Assembly: GCA_902594605.1 (NCBI GenBank)
Contig: CACJMR010000003.1
Span: 1 to 64,000 of the forward strand
Direction of reading: 5' to 3'
DNA: 64,000 nucleotides
From: an uncultured Pelagibacteraceae bacterium
GTDB lineage: Bacteria; Pseudomonadota; Alphaproteobacteria; Pelagibacterales; Pelagibacteraceae
Shown here: positions 9,814-18,840 of the stretch, one piece after another
Layout of the letters: the number at the start of each line of letters is the position of its first letter
Position numbering within the stretch: position 1 is the first letter of the stretch
Notes under the pieces: generated by a model
Told to the model about the DNA's origin: nothing
Database searches by the model: none
The model's input: the letters and a program-made list of their open reading frames with translations, nothing else
Program-made: the position numbers and the translations under genes

Positions 9814-10658
9814 TGTCTTATTAGGGTCCCAGAGCCCTTGTCAGAGAATATTTCCCATAAACACGAATGTGGCTTTGTGCCATTGATTATACCAACTGCT
9901 GTTACACCATTATTTACGGCGTCTAAGCATGCGTTTATTTTAGGTATCATACCTTCTGTAATTATTTCATCTTTAATCATTTTAAGAACCTCAGATGAAG
10001 AAATTTCCTCTATTAATTTCTTATTTTTATCTAAAACACCATCAACATTCGTCATTAACAATAGTCTTCTAGATTTTAAAGATTTTGCTATAGCCATCGC
10101 AGCTGTATCTCCATTAATATTATATGTTTGGTTTTCTTTACCTAATCCTAACGGAGAAATTATAGGAATTTTATTTTGATTAATTATATTTAATATTTGT
10201 TCATTATTAATCTCATTTGGTATTCCTACAAATCCTAGCTCTTCTGCTTCTGGTATAGTTTTTATAACATTATTATTTTTTGTGTGAATAGAGATTGCCC
10301 CTGTGTCTTTGTCTTTTAAAGAATTAACTATGTCATTATTAAAATCAATCAAAACAGATTCAACAATATCAATTATATTTTTGTCAGTTACTCTTAGTCC
10401 TCTTATAAATTTTGATTGAATATTTGATTTTTCTAGCTCTCTTTTAATCCTAGGTCCACCACCATGAATTACCACAGTTGCAAGGCCTAATTTATTTAAA
10501 ACACTAAGATCAGTTATAAAATTATTAAATACGTTTCTATCAATTAAAACATTTCCACCGTATTTAATTACTATTAAATCATTTTTATATTTTTCAATAT
10601 ATTTAGTTACTTCATTAATTGGTGGCCCATCTTTAGGTAATATCTTTTCAAGGTCCAT
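9810..10658 (-). CDS. argB: acetylglutamate kinase
   Basis: IVIKYGGNVLID, VVIHGGGPRI, GDTAAMAIAKSL, GGMIPKINA-like segment. Confidence 0.95.
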   Translation of the reverse strand: MDLEKILPKDGPPINEVTKYIEKYKNDLIVIKYGGNVLIDRNVFNNFITDLSVLNKLGLATVVIHGGGPRIKRELEKSNIQSKFIRGLRVTDKNIIDIVESVLIDFNNDIVNSLKDKDTGAISIHTKNNNVIKTIPEAEELGFVGIPNEINNEQILNIINQNKIPIISPLGLGKENQTYNINGDTAAMAIAKSLKSRRLLLMTNVDGVLDKNKKLIEEISSSEVLKMIKDEIITEGMIPKINACLDAVNNGVTAVGIINGTKPHSCLWEIFSDKGSGTLIRQ

Positions 10659-10672
10659 TTATTATTTTTTAA

Positions 10673-12352
10673 TTAGGTTACAGTTTTAACTGTTGTACGT
10701 TTCATTATTACAACCTGCTGGGCCATTGTTAAAATGTTATTAACTGTCCAATAAATTACTAGCCCACTCGGGAATGGTGCAAGAATTACTGTTAAAAATA
10801 AAGGGAAGAACATAAATATTTTTGCTTGCATTGGATCTGTTGGAGCGGGATTTAACTTTTGTTGTACCCACATTGATACCCCCATTGCAACTGGCCATGC
10901 TCCAATTACAAGGAAAGAAGGCACGTCATAAGGAAACAATCCAAATAAATTAAATATAGAAGTAGGATCCTTAGCACTTAAATCTTGGATCCACCCATAA
11001 AAAGGCATATGACGCATTTCTATCGTTACAAATAAAACTTTATACAAAGCAAAAAATACAGGTATTTGAATCAGAATTGGCAAACATCCAGACATGGGAT
11101 TTACTTTTTCCTTCTTGTAAAGAGCCATCATTGCTTGTTGCAATTTCATCTTGTCATCTTTGTGTACTTCCTTAAGTCTTGCCATCTCAGGCTGAAGAGC
11201 TTTCATTTTAGCCATGCTTCTGAATGAAAAATTAGCAAGTGGAAAAAATGCTACACGAATACAAACTGTAACAGCAATAATTGCTAATCCATAATTACCA
11301 AATATTTTAAAGAAATATTCTAAAGCAGTAAACAAAGGACGTGTTAAAAAGTATAAGAATCCCCAATCAATCGTAAGATCAAATTTATCAATTTTTAATG
11401 ATTCTGCGTACCCATCAATTACATCAACTCTTTTTGCAGCTACTATTACTTGTAAGTTTTCTTCTATAGAAGAGTTTCCAGTTAACTCTAATGGTTCAGT
11501 TGTAACAAAGTTTATTCTGTACTTGTTTTTGTAATCCATCGTAGTTTTAAATTCTTTTTCTCTTGGTGGAATTAGAGTTGATATGTAATATTTATCTCCT
11601 AGACCTAACCATCCTTTTTGGGCAGTTCTTGAGAATTTTTTCTCTTCAATATCGTCATAATCTTCCTCAATTAATTCTTCGTCCAATGTAGCAATAGGGC
11701 CTTCATGAAGAATGTAAAAATCGGTTAAACCTTCTGGGATTTGATTTCTTATAATTTGTCCATAAGAATAGAAGTCATAGTTTTTATCAGTAGAATTTAT
11801 AACTCTTTGTTTTATTGTGAATAAAAACTTATCATCTAATGCAATTTCTTTTTCAAAAGTGATGCCTTGATCATTAGTCCAACTTAGTTTTATAGGAGAT
11901 TGATCAGTTAATTTTTTATTTCCAGAAACTGACCAAATTGAATCTGCATTTGGAATATCAATATTTTTATCAGTAGTTATAAAACCACTTTCAATTATAT
12001 AGCCTTCTTTAGAGCTTCGTGGTGCAAGAAATTTTACTTTTTCATCGCTTTCTAAACTAACATTATATTCTTTGAAAGTTAGATCGTCTATTGCGGCTCC
12101 TTTTAACGAAACAGATCCAACAATACTTTGGTTTTCAAATTGAATTCTTTCACTTTGTTGTAACGCTTCTTCTCGTGAAATTTCGGTTACATTTTCTTTT
12201 TGATCAAGACTAGGCGCATCTGAATTCTGTTCAGTCTTAGTTTTTTCGGTTAAATTTTCTTTCGTTACAGGAGGTGGTGCAAAAAATAGCGAGTATAATA
12301 TAATTACAGCAGCTGATAAACTTATTGCAGCGATTATATTTCTAGTTTCCAT
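10673..12352 (-). CDS. yidC: membrane protein insertase YidC
   Basis: N-terminal TM, periplasmic domain, FPLANFSFRSMAKMKALQPEM, NPMSGCLPILIQIPVFFALYKVL. Confidence 0.97.
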   Translation of the reverse strand: METRNIIAAISLSAAVIILYSLFFAPPPVTKENLTEKTKTEQNSDAPSLDQKENVTEISREEALQQSERIQFENQSIVGSVSLKGAAIDDLTFKEYNVSLESDEKVKFLAPRSSKEGYIIESGFITTDKNIDIPNADSIWSVSGNKKLTDQSPIKLSWTNDQGITFEKEIALDDKFLFTIKQRVINSTDKNYDFYSYGQIIRNQIPEGLTDFYILHEGPIATLDEELIEEDYDDIEEKKFSRTAQKGWLGLGDKYYISTLIPPREKEFKTTMDYKNKYRINFVTTEPLELTGNSSIEENLQVIVAAKRVDVIDGYAESLKIDKFDLTIDWGFLYFLTRPLFTALEYFFKIFGNYGLAIIAVTVCIRVAFFPLANFSFRSMAKMKALQPEMARLKEVHKDDKMKLQQAMMALYKKEKVNPMSGCLPILIQIPVFFALYKVLFVTIEMRHMPFYGWIQDLSAKDPTSIFNLFGLFPYDVPSFLVIGAWPVAMGVSMWVQQKLNPAPTDPMQAKIFMFFPLFLTVILAPFPSGLVIYWTVNNILTMAQQVVIMKRTTVKTVT

Positions 12353-12603
12353 TATTTATTATCCTTCATTTCTTTTTTAACTGGATCAAACCCTTCTCCA
12401 CCTCCTAAAAATTTTATTGGATGGCAGGATAAAATTCTTTTTATGCTAATTAATAAACCTTTAAAAAAACCGTATTCTTTTAAAGCATCTATGCTGTATT
12501 CAGAACATGTGGGTAAATATCTACAAGAATGACCCAATAATGGACTGATCAAATATTTATAGGCTTTGATAAATTTAATTAAAATTAAAGTAAATATATT
12601 CAT
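12352..12603 (-). CDS. yidD: membrane protein insertion efficiency factor YidD
   Basis: [27 protein letters not shown]; between rnpA and yidC. Confidence 0.95.
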   Translation of the reverse strand: MNIFTLILIKFIKAYKYLISPLLGHSCRYLPTCSEYSIDALKEYGFFKGLLISIKRILSCHPIKFLGGGEGFDPVKKEMKDNK

Positions 12604-12944
12604 TATTTTATTTTTGCAAAATCCTGAAAAAGAGTTTCTTTTATAATTTTGTATTCATTATTTAGCATAGAAGACTTAGCTATAACAAGAAATGAATAAT
12701 CAAAGTTTATCTCTATTTTTTTAACAGCTTCATTCATGATGTTTCTTAATCTTCTTTTAATTTTATTTCTCTTTACTGCATTACCAATTTTTTTTTTAGT
12801 CACAAAACTGATATTTAGTCTTTTTTTATCTTTATTTAGTAATTTTCCAAAAAAAATACTTACGTATTTATTGGTAATCTTTTTTTGTTTAAGTAAATTT
12901 TTAAATTCTTCGTTTTTTGAAAGAGCAAGTATTTTGCTTTTCAT
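12603..12944 (-). CDS. rnpA: ribonuclease P protein component
   Basis: [23 protein letters not shown]; operon position. Confidence 0.94.
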   Translation of the reverse strand: MKSKILALSKNEEFKNLLKQKKITNKYVSIFFGKLLNKDKKRLNISFVTKKKIGNAVKRNKIKRRLRNIMNEAVKKIEINFDYSFLVIAKSSMLNNEYKIIKETLFQDFAKIK

Positions 12945-12948
12945 TATT

Positions 12949-13089
12949 TTATACAGAAACAGTTAGTGATTTTCTTCCTCTTGCTCTTCTTCTAGCCAAA
13001 AGCTTTTTACCACCTTTAGTTTTCATTTTTGAACGAAAGCCGTGTTTTCGAGCTCTTTTTTTATTTGAGGGTTGATAAGTTCTTTTCAT
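12949..13089 (-). CDS. rpmH: 50S ribosomal protein L34 (below the ORF track length cutoff)
   Basis: Reverse translation [46 protein letters not shown]. Confidence 0.97.
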   Translation of the reverse strand: MKRTYQPSNKKRARKHGFRSKMKTKGGKKLLARRRARGRKSLTVSV

Positions 13090-13186
13090 AATTAGATTTG
13101 ATATAGTTTTTTATAATTTTTGCCCCTTTATATTAGTAATAATTAAAATAGCAAATAGAAGATTAAGCATTAAAATAAGAAGAATC

Positions 13187-13909
13187 ATGGAAAATACAAA
13201 AAAAATTAAATTATTTATTGGTTTGTCTTATTTATTAATTGTTTGCTTATTTTTGTATTTATTTTTTTCAAAATTTAGTCTCTCGGAAATCACATCCTAT
13301 GATTTTCTAAGAGATAACCAATCTTATTTTTTTGAACTTAAAAAATCTAACTTATTTTTAATTTTTATTATTTTTTTAGGATTAACTATTCTTTGGGTTT
13401 TCCCCTTTTTAGGATTTGGATCTCCAGTTGCTTTAATGGGTGGTTTTATATTTGGAAAATGGATAGGTACACTTGTTGTTGTTTTAGGCTTGAGTATCGG
13501 TGCTACTTTTTTGTATATTTTTGGAAACTATTTTTTAAAACAGCTTATTAGAGAAAAGTTTTTAAATAAGTTTCAAAACTTAGAAATAAAATTTAAACAA
13601 TCCGAATTTATTTATTTATTAATTTACCGTTTTATAGGTGGTATACCTTGGCAGCTGAGCTGTCTCTTACCAACTCTATTTAATGTTAAGGTTATAAATT
13701 TTTTCTTTGCTACATTGATTGGAATAATTCCACAAATTTTTTTAGCAGTTTCTATTGGGAGTGGTTTAGAAAAAATTATAGACCAAAATGCTGAAGTACC
13801 AGGAATAACTGATATAATATTTTCACCTAATATATATGTTCCTATTACAGCTTTCTTTATTTTAATTGTGATTACGATATTTTTGAGAAAGTTTTTTTAT
13901 AGAAATTAG
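13187..13909 (+). CDS. TVP38/TMEM64 (DedA-like) family membrane protein
   Basis: Multi-TM with FGSPVALMGGFIFGKWIGTLVVVLGLSIGATFLYIFGNY and RFIGGIPWQLSCLLPTLFNV. Confidence 0.85.
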   Translation: MENTKKIKLFIGLSYLLIVCLFLYLFFSKFSLSEITSYDFLRDNQSYFFELKKSNLFLIFIIFLGLTILWVFPFLGFGSPVALMGGFIFGKWIGTLVVVLGLSIGATFLYIFGNYFLKQLIREKFLNKFQNLEIKFKQSEFIYLLIYRFIGGIPWQLSCLLPTLFNVKVINFFFATLIGIIPQIFLAVSIGSGLEKIIDQNAEVPGITDIIFSPNIYVPITAFFILIVITIFLRKFFYRN

Positions 13910-13983
13910 TGGTGCTCCCACCCTGTACTGACCAGGGAACTAGTCATTACCAATGACTTGTTATACCATTTAACTACAGGAGC
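13910..13983 (-). tRNA. tRNA-Thr (anticodon GGT), CCA encoded
   Basis: Manual cloverleaf on the reverse strand: GCTCCTG / TGGGAGC acceptor, GTTA-AATGGTA-TAAC D-arm, AGTCA-TTGGTAA-TGACT anticodon arm, CCCTG-GTCAGTA-CAGGG T-arm, A-CCA. Confidence 0.85.
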
Positions 13984-14083
13984 TTAGAGACAAATTGTAT
14001 TTTATTGATAATAAAGCATTTTTTTCAAATTATTGCCTTAATTTTTTGATGAATATGATTTATATCTATTTTAGGGAAATGTT

Positions 14084-14284
14084 ATGGGAATTCATTACGA
14101 CTATAAATCAACTAAAGGTAATAAGCTTATGGAAAAGCAAGCTAAAAGAGAGAGAAAGCTTGCTGAAAAAAAAGCTAAACGTTTAGCTAAAGAAGGCCCA
14201 AAAAAAGAAGAGGAAAAAGCACCTGCACTAGATCCCAATAAACCAATTTCTTTAGATTTCCTTACTAACCCAAACAAAGAATGA
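14084..14284 (+). CDS. small charged conserved-type protein, unknown function
   Basis: 66 aa MGIHYDYKSTKGNKLMEKQAKRERKLAEKKAKRLAKEG...[12 protein letters not shown]; overlaps by ATGA with the next small ORF. Confidence 0.6.
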   Translation: MGIHYDYKSTKGNKLMEKQAKRERKLAEKKAKRLAKEGPKKEEEKAPALDPNKPISLDFLTNPNKE

Positions 14285-14382
14285 GTTCAAAAGAAAAAAA
14301 TGAGCGTTTAAGCCTGGCGCTTAGAAAAAATTTGAAGAAAAGAAAAATTTTCCAAAAAAAAAATAAAAAGAAAAATAAATAA
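14281..14382 (+). CDS. very small basic protein (33 aa), unknown function
   Basis: [37 protein letters not shown] overlap with the upstream ORF and stop overlapping dcd's start suggest translational coupling. Confidence 0.5.
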   Translation: MSSKEKNERLSLALRKNLKKRKIFQKKNKKKNK

Positions 14383-14942
14383 TGTCAATTCAACCTGATT
14401 CTTGGATTAAAAAAATGTGCAAAGAGCACAATATGATAGAGCCATTTTTGGATCATCAAGTTTCTGAGGGTAAAATTTCTTATGGATTAAGTAGTATGGG
14501 ATATGATGTAAGAATCTCTGATGAATATAGAATATTTACTAATGTAAATAGTTCTTTGGTTGATCCAAAGAATTTTTCTGATGATAACTTTATAGAACGA
14601 AAAGGACCACACTGTATTATACCACCAAATTCATTCGTATTAGCTAAAACAGTAGAGTATTTTAGAATACCAAAAGACGTTTTATGTATTTGTGTTGGAA
14701 AAAGCACTTATGCAAGGACAGGAATTATTTGCAATGTTACTCCAATTGAAAATGAATTTGAGGGCAATATTGTAATTGAGCTAAGCAATACAACACCTAA
14801 TCCTGCAAAAATTTATTCAAACGAGGGAATAGCACAATTTTTATTTTTCAAATCAGATACTCAGCCAGAAACAACTTATAAATCAAAGAACGGTAAATAT
14901 CAGGGTCAAACTACAATTCAAGTTGCTAAGATTAAAAAGTAA
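14382..14942 (+). CDS. dcd: dCTP deaminase
   Basis: [55 protein letters not shown]-like segment, GKYQGQTTI. Confidence 0.96.
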   Translation: MSIQPDSWIKKMCKEHNMIEPFLDHQVSEGKISYGLSSMGYDVRISDEYRIFTNVNSSLVDPKNFSDDNFIERKGPHCIIPPNSFVLAKTVEYFRIPKDVLCICVGKSTYARTGIICNVTPIENEFEGNIVIELSNTTPNPAKIYSNEGIAQFLFFKSDTQPETTYKSKNGKYQGQTTIQVAKIKK

Positions 14943-14945
14943 TTT

Positions 14946-16205
14946 ATGGATAAATTTCTGATTAATGGCCCTTGTAAAATTAAGGGCAATGTTTCAATTT
15001 CAGGTTCGAAAAATGCATCCCTACCGATATTAGCTGCAACATTATTATTTGATAAACCTGTGGTTATCAAAAATTTACCAAGAGTTAGAGACATAAATAC
15101 AATGTTAAATTTATTAAAGTCTCTTGGTTCTAAAATAATTTTATCAAGAGATAAAAAAACAGCAAAAATTATAAATAAAAAAAATATGAAAACTTTTGCT
15201 AGTTATTCTTTAGTCAAAACAATGCGTGGTTCTATTTTAGTTTTAGGTCCACTTATTTCAAAATATAATAAATCTAAAATCTCTTTACCTGGCGGATGTT
15301 TAATTGGTGCTAGACCAGTTAATTATCATTTAGCTGCATTAAAAAAACTTGGTATGAAATATGAGTTAAAAGATGGATATATTCTTGCAAAATCAAAAGG
15401 AAAACTTAGTGGAACGACTATAAATTTTCCAAAGATAAGTGTTGGGGCAACTGAAAATTCTATAATAGCAGCATGTTTAGCAAAAGGAAAAACAGTTTTA
15501 AAAAATTGTGCAATAGAACCTGAGATTAAAGATCTTACAAATTTTTTAAATAAAGCTGGAGCGAAAATAAAATGGAAAGGAAGAGTTTGTAAAATCATAG
15601 GTGTAAATTCTTTACATGAAACTGAATATTCTGTAATGGCCGATAGAATAGAAGCAGGCACATTTTGTGTAGCTGCTACACTTGCAAAAGGTAATTTACA
15701 AATAAATAATTTAAATCCTAAAATTATTGGTACAGAAATAAAATTACTAAAAAAAGTTGGTGCTAAAATTAAAACTAGTGAAAATAAAATCTTAATTAAA
15801 GGACCTGAAAAAATAAAATCAATAAAAAGTATTAAAACTAAAGAGTTTCCTGGTATTCCTACAGATCTTCAAGCACAATTAATGGTTTTAATGTGCAAAG
15901 CAGTTGGCAAAAGTTCAATAACTGAAAGTATTTTTGAAAATAGATTTATGCATGTTGCAGAATTGCAAAGATTAGGAGCAAAAATAAATATTAAAAATAA
16001 TACTGCGACAATAGAAGGAAATACTAAATTCATTGGTGCCGAATTAATGTCTAGTGATTTAAGAGCTTCTGTTGCTTTGGTTCTAGCAGCTGTAGTTTCT
16101 AGTGGTAAATCATATATTAATAGAATTTATCACTTAGATAGAGGTTATGAAAAAATAGAAAATAAATTAAAAAAAATAGGTGTTAAAATTAAAAGATTAA
16201 AATAG
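14946..16205 (+). CDS. murA: UDP-N-acetylglucosamine 1-carboxyvinyltransferase
   Basis: ISGSKNASLPILAA, LPGGCLIGARPVNYHL, GIPTDLQAQLM, DLRASVALVLAA. Confidence 0.97.
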   Translation: MDKFLINGPCKIKGNVSISGSKNASLPILAATLLFDKPVVIKNLPRVRDINTMLNLLKSLGSKIILSRDKKTAKIINKKNMKTFASYSLVKTMRGSILVLGPLISKYNKSKISLPGGCLIGARPVNYHLAALKKLGMKYELKDGYILAKSKGKLSGTTINFPKISVGATENSIIAACLAKGKTVLKNCAIEPEIKDLTNFLNKAGAKIKWKGRVCKIIGVNSLHETEYSVMADRIEAGTFCVAATLAKGNLQINNLNPKIIGTEIKLLKKVGAKIKTSENKILIKGPEKIKSIKSIKTKEFPGIPTDLQAQLMVLMCKAVGKSSITESIFENRFMHVAELQRLGAKINIKNNTATIEGNTKFIGAELMSSDLRASVALVLAAVVSSGKSYINRIYHLDRGYEKIENKLKKIGVKIKRLK

Positions 16206-16597
16206 TGAATAAATATTTAGCAAAAATAATAGCAAGCGACCAAGAAGGTTTACAAATGATTTCAGCTTGTAGTTCAGGGGCTAAGGTTAAAATTGCAGAT
16301 ATAAAATATCTTGCATTCAATAAGGTTTTTTTATTATCAATTGAAAGAACCAAGGTTGAAAGTGATCAGGAAGATAAAAAAATCAATAGCATTTGTAGGT
16401 TTGATTTTGTTGACAAAGTAAGATCAAAGAACATTGATCAATCAAATCAAGAAACAGTTTTAGAACTAATCGGTATAGATTATTTGAAAAATAATGATGT
16501 TTATGAAATAAATCTTATTTTTAATAATAATGCTCATATTGCTTTAACTACAGAAACTATTGAAGCAAGATTAGAGGATCAAAGTGAAATTAAATAG
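16205..16597 (+). CDS. DUF2948-like protein
   Basis: 130 aa between murA and hisD; SACSSGAKVKIADIKYLAFNKVFLLSIERT; typical alphaproteobacterial position. Confidence 0.65.
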   Translation: MNKYLAKIIASDQEGLQMISACSSGAKVKIADIKYLAFNKVFLLSIERTKVESDQEDKKINSICRFDFVDKVRSKNIDQSNQETVLELIGIDYLKNNDVYEINLIFNNNAHIALTTETIEARLEDQSEIK

Positions 16598-16599
16598 TT

Positions 16600-17883
16600 A
16601 TGAAGATACTAAATAATAAAAGTAAAAATTTTGATAAATTATTAGAGAATTTGCTTTTACAGAGAAAAAAAAAAATTCAATCAAACTCTGTTTCTGTAAC
16701 AAATATAATTAAAGATGTTAAAAAAAATGGAGATAAAGCATTATTAAAATACGAGAAAAGATTTAATCAAAACAACATAATTATCCCAAGCACAAAACAA
16801 ATAAAAAAATCTATAAATTCACTTGATAAAAAAGTAAAGAAAGCAATCGATACGGCTTATAATAGAATTTATAAATTTCATTCACTTCAAAAATTTAAAA
16901 ATATTTTTTATACAGATAAATTAAAAAACAAACTTGAATATAAATATGTGCCTTTAGAGTCTGTTGCAATTTATGTTCCTGGTTCTACTGCTTCATACCC
17001 ATCAAGTGTATTGATGAATGCTATTCCAGCAATTGTTGCAGGCGTTAAGAGAATAGTTATGATTAATCCAGGCTATAAAGGAAAACAAAATCCAGCCGTA
17101 TTATACGCTGCAAAAAAATGCAAAATAAAAGAAATTTATTCTATCGGAGGCCCTTCTGCTATTGCAGCAGTATCCTATGGGACTAAAAAAATTAAAAAAG
17201 TAAATAAAATAGTTGGTCCAGGAAACGCCTATGTTGCGGCTGCAAAAAAAGAAGTTTTTGGTGTTGTTGGAATTGAAGGTATGACCGCAGGTCCTTCAGA
17301 AGTGACTGTCGTTTGTGACAAATTCTCAAATCCTGAGTGGGTTGCAAGTGATTTAATTGGACAAGCTGAACATGATATTCTTGCACAATGTATTTTGATT
17401 TCAAAAGATAAAGATTTGCTAAATAAAGTAAAAATTGAAATTACTAAACAACTAAAAGAAATTCCAAGAGCTTCTGTTGCAAGAAGAAGTTTAATTAATA
17501 ATGGAATTCTTATGCATATTTCTTCAGACGCTAAAATAATTAGTGTTGTAAATAAAATTGCACCAGAACATTTAGAATTAAATATTAAAAATTATAAATC
17601 GTTAGTTCCAAAAATAAAAAATTCAGGATCAATATGTTTAGGAAAATATGCGGTGATGGCAATGACTGATTATAATGTTGGATCAAACCATGTGTTGCCA
17701 ACAAATGGTTCTGCAAAATACTCAAGCGGTATAAGTGTAAATGAATTTTATAAAAGGATTTCATACATAAACTTATCAAAAAAGGGTATTGAAAGTCTTG
17801 GACCATCAGTTATAACACTTGCAAATTACGAAGGATTAGTTGGACATGCTCAATCTGTAGTAAAAAGAATTAGGAGAAAATAG
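16600..17883 (+). CDS. hisD: histidinol dehydrogenase
   Basis: [54 protein letters not shown]. Confidence 0.97.
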   Translation: MKILNNKSKNFDKLLENLLLQRKKKIQSNSVSVTNIIKDVKKNGDKALLKYEKRFNQNNIIIPSTKQIKKSINSLDKKVKKAIDTAYNRIYKFHSLQKFKNIFYTDKLKNKLEYKYVPLESVAIYVPGSTASYPSSVLMNAIPAIVAGVKRIVMINPGYKGKQNPAVLYAAKKCKIKEIYSIGGPSAIAAVSYGTKKIKKVNKIVGPGNAYVAAAKKEVFGVVGIEGMTAGPSEVTVVCDKFSNPEWVASDLIGQAEHDILAQCILISKDKDLLNKVKIEITKQLKEIPRASVARRSLINNGILMHISSDAKIISVVNKIAPEHLELNIKNYKSLVPKIKNSGSICLGKYAVMAMTDYNVGSNHVLPTNGSAKYSSGISVNEFYKRISYINLSKKGIESLGPSVITLANYEGLVGHAQSVVKRIRRK

Positions 17884-18150
17884 TTTGTCAAAACAAGATT
17901 TATTAGAATTTAAAGGGACAGTAATTGATTTACTGCCGAACGCTATGTTTAGAGTAAAATTAGAAAATGGGCATACAGTTACTGCTCATACAGCAGGCAA
18001 GCTGAGAAAAAACAGAATTCGAGTTTTACAAGGGGGCTAACCCCCAACTCTATGAGTTGGGGGTTAGTCACTTTTTAAATTGGAGATAATGTTACAGTAG
18101 AAATGACTCCCTATGATCTTACTAAAGGAAGAATTATCTTTAGGGGGTAA
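17884..18150 (+). CDS. infA: translation initiation factor IF-1, reading frame interrupted by a 50-nt insert (18032-18081)
   Basis: TTG start after hisD: (M)[48 protein letters not shown], then insert, then [22 protein letters not shown]. Together a complete IF1. The unspliced frame stops at TAA 18038-18040. Confidence 0.9.
18037..18067 (+). repeat. perfect 14-bp inverted repeat (TAT triloop) inside infA
   Basis: CTAACCCCCAACTC-TAT-GAGTTGGGGGTTAG. Confidence 0.97.
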
Positions 18151-18155
18151 TAAAT

Positions 18156-18232
18156 GGCCGAATAGCTCAGCCCGGTAGAGCAGCGCCCTGAAAAGGCGTG
18201 TGTCACAGGTTCAAATCCCGTTTCGGCCACCA
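18156..18232 (+). tRNA. tRNA-Phe (GAA), CCA encoded
   Basis: GGCCGAA TA GCTC AGCCCGGTA GAGC A GCGCC CTGAAAA GGCGT GTGTC ACAGG TTCAAAT CCCGT TTCGGCC ACCA. Confidence 0.95.
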
Positions 18233-18312
18233 CCAAAAAGTTTCATCTTGAAATAATCTTAAAAGAAATTACCTTCAGGAGATAATAAATAACAAAAGGA
18301 CTAAGAAATAAG

Positions 18313-18531
18313 ATGAGTGAAATATTGAAAGGTACTACTAAATGGTACAATGGCCGTAAAGGTTTTGGATTTGTTGAAAGGGAAGATGGACAAAAGGATG
18401 TGTTTATTCATGCATCGGCGATAAAAGCAGCTGGGTTAAGATTCCTTAATGAGGGAGATAAAATTGAATTTCAATTAAGTGAAGACTCTGGAAAAGGGCC
18501 TGCAGCAATCAATATTAAAAAGATAAGCTAA
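18313..18531 (+). CDS. cspA: cold-shock domain protein
   Basis: GTTKWYNGRKGFGFVEREDGQKDVFIHASAI. Confidence 0.95.
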   Translation: MSEILKGTTKWYNGRKGFGFVEREDGQKDVFIHASAIKAAGLRFLNEGDKIEFQLSEDSGKGPAAINIKKIS

Positions 18532-18549
18532 TTTAGAAATTATTTAAGA

Positions 18550-18586
18550 GGGCGTGTTATCTATAAAATAGATAAACGTCCTTTTT
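18550..18586 (+). terminator. Rho-independent terminator after the cold-shock gene
   Basis: GGGCGTGTTATCTATaaaATAGATAAACGTCC followed by TTTTT. Confidence 0.8.
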
Positions 18587-18762
18587 CTATTTAGAGCTTG
18601 AATATTAATTTTTTTTGTCTAAAAGACAGTCCATGAATATAAATATTACATACAGAAAGACTTTTAGAAGTACTCACATAAACTGTTTCCATAGCCAGTA
18701 GGCTATTTATTTATATTATAATTTTAAATCCACAAAAAATAAGATAAAACAAAAAAGGATAT

Positions 18763-18836
18763 GCCTTGGTGGTGAAATAGTATCACGTCGGTTTGTGGAT
18801 CCGAAGTCATAGGAGCGTAACCTATCCAAGGTACCA
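18763..18836 (+). tRNA. tRNA-His (GTG), CCA encoded
   Basis: GCCTTGG TG GTGA AATAGTA TCAC G TCGGT TTGTGGA TCCGA AGTC ATAGG AGCGTAA CCTAT CCAAGGT ACCA; immediately upstream of hisS. Confidence 0.88.
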
Positions 18837-18840
18837 AAAA

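Noticed and set aside
13995-14186. 63-aa ORF overlapping the 14084-14284 gene
   Set aside because: Different frame from the better-supported charged protein; includes untranslated AT-rich sequence.
18037-18067. infA hairpin as an ordinary Rho-independent terminator
   Set aside because: It is followed by GTCACTTTTTAAATT, with a weak and offset T-run, and sits inside a conserved coding gene whose 3' part remains intact. Termination cannot be excluded but does not explain the conserved 3' IF1 codons.
17884-18150. infA as simple stop-codon readthrough or -1/+1 frameshift
   Set aside because: The 50-nt insert contains in-frame stops (TAA 18038, TGA 18050) and the downstream IF1 frame is preceded by its own TAA (18076-18078), so no single frameshift or readthrough yields IF1; only hopping, RNA removal or another gene copy would.
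18633-18701. 22-codon leader peptide MNINITYRKTFRSTHINCFHSQ upstream of tRNA-His/hisS
   Set aside because: Only two histidines, not consecutive; no convincing attenuation design.
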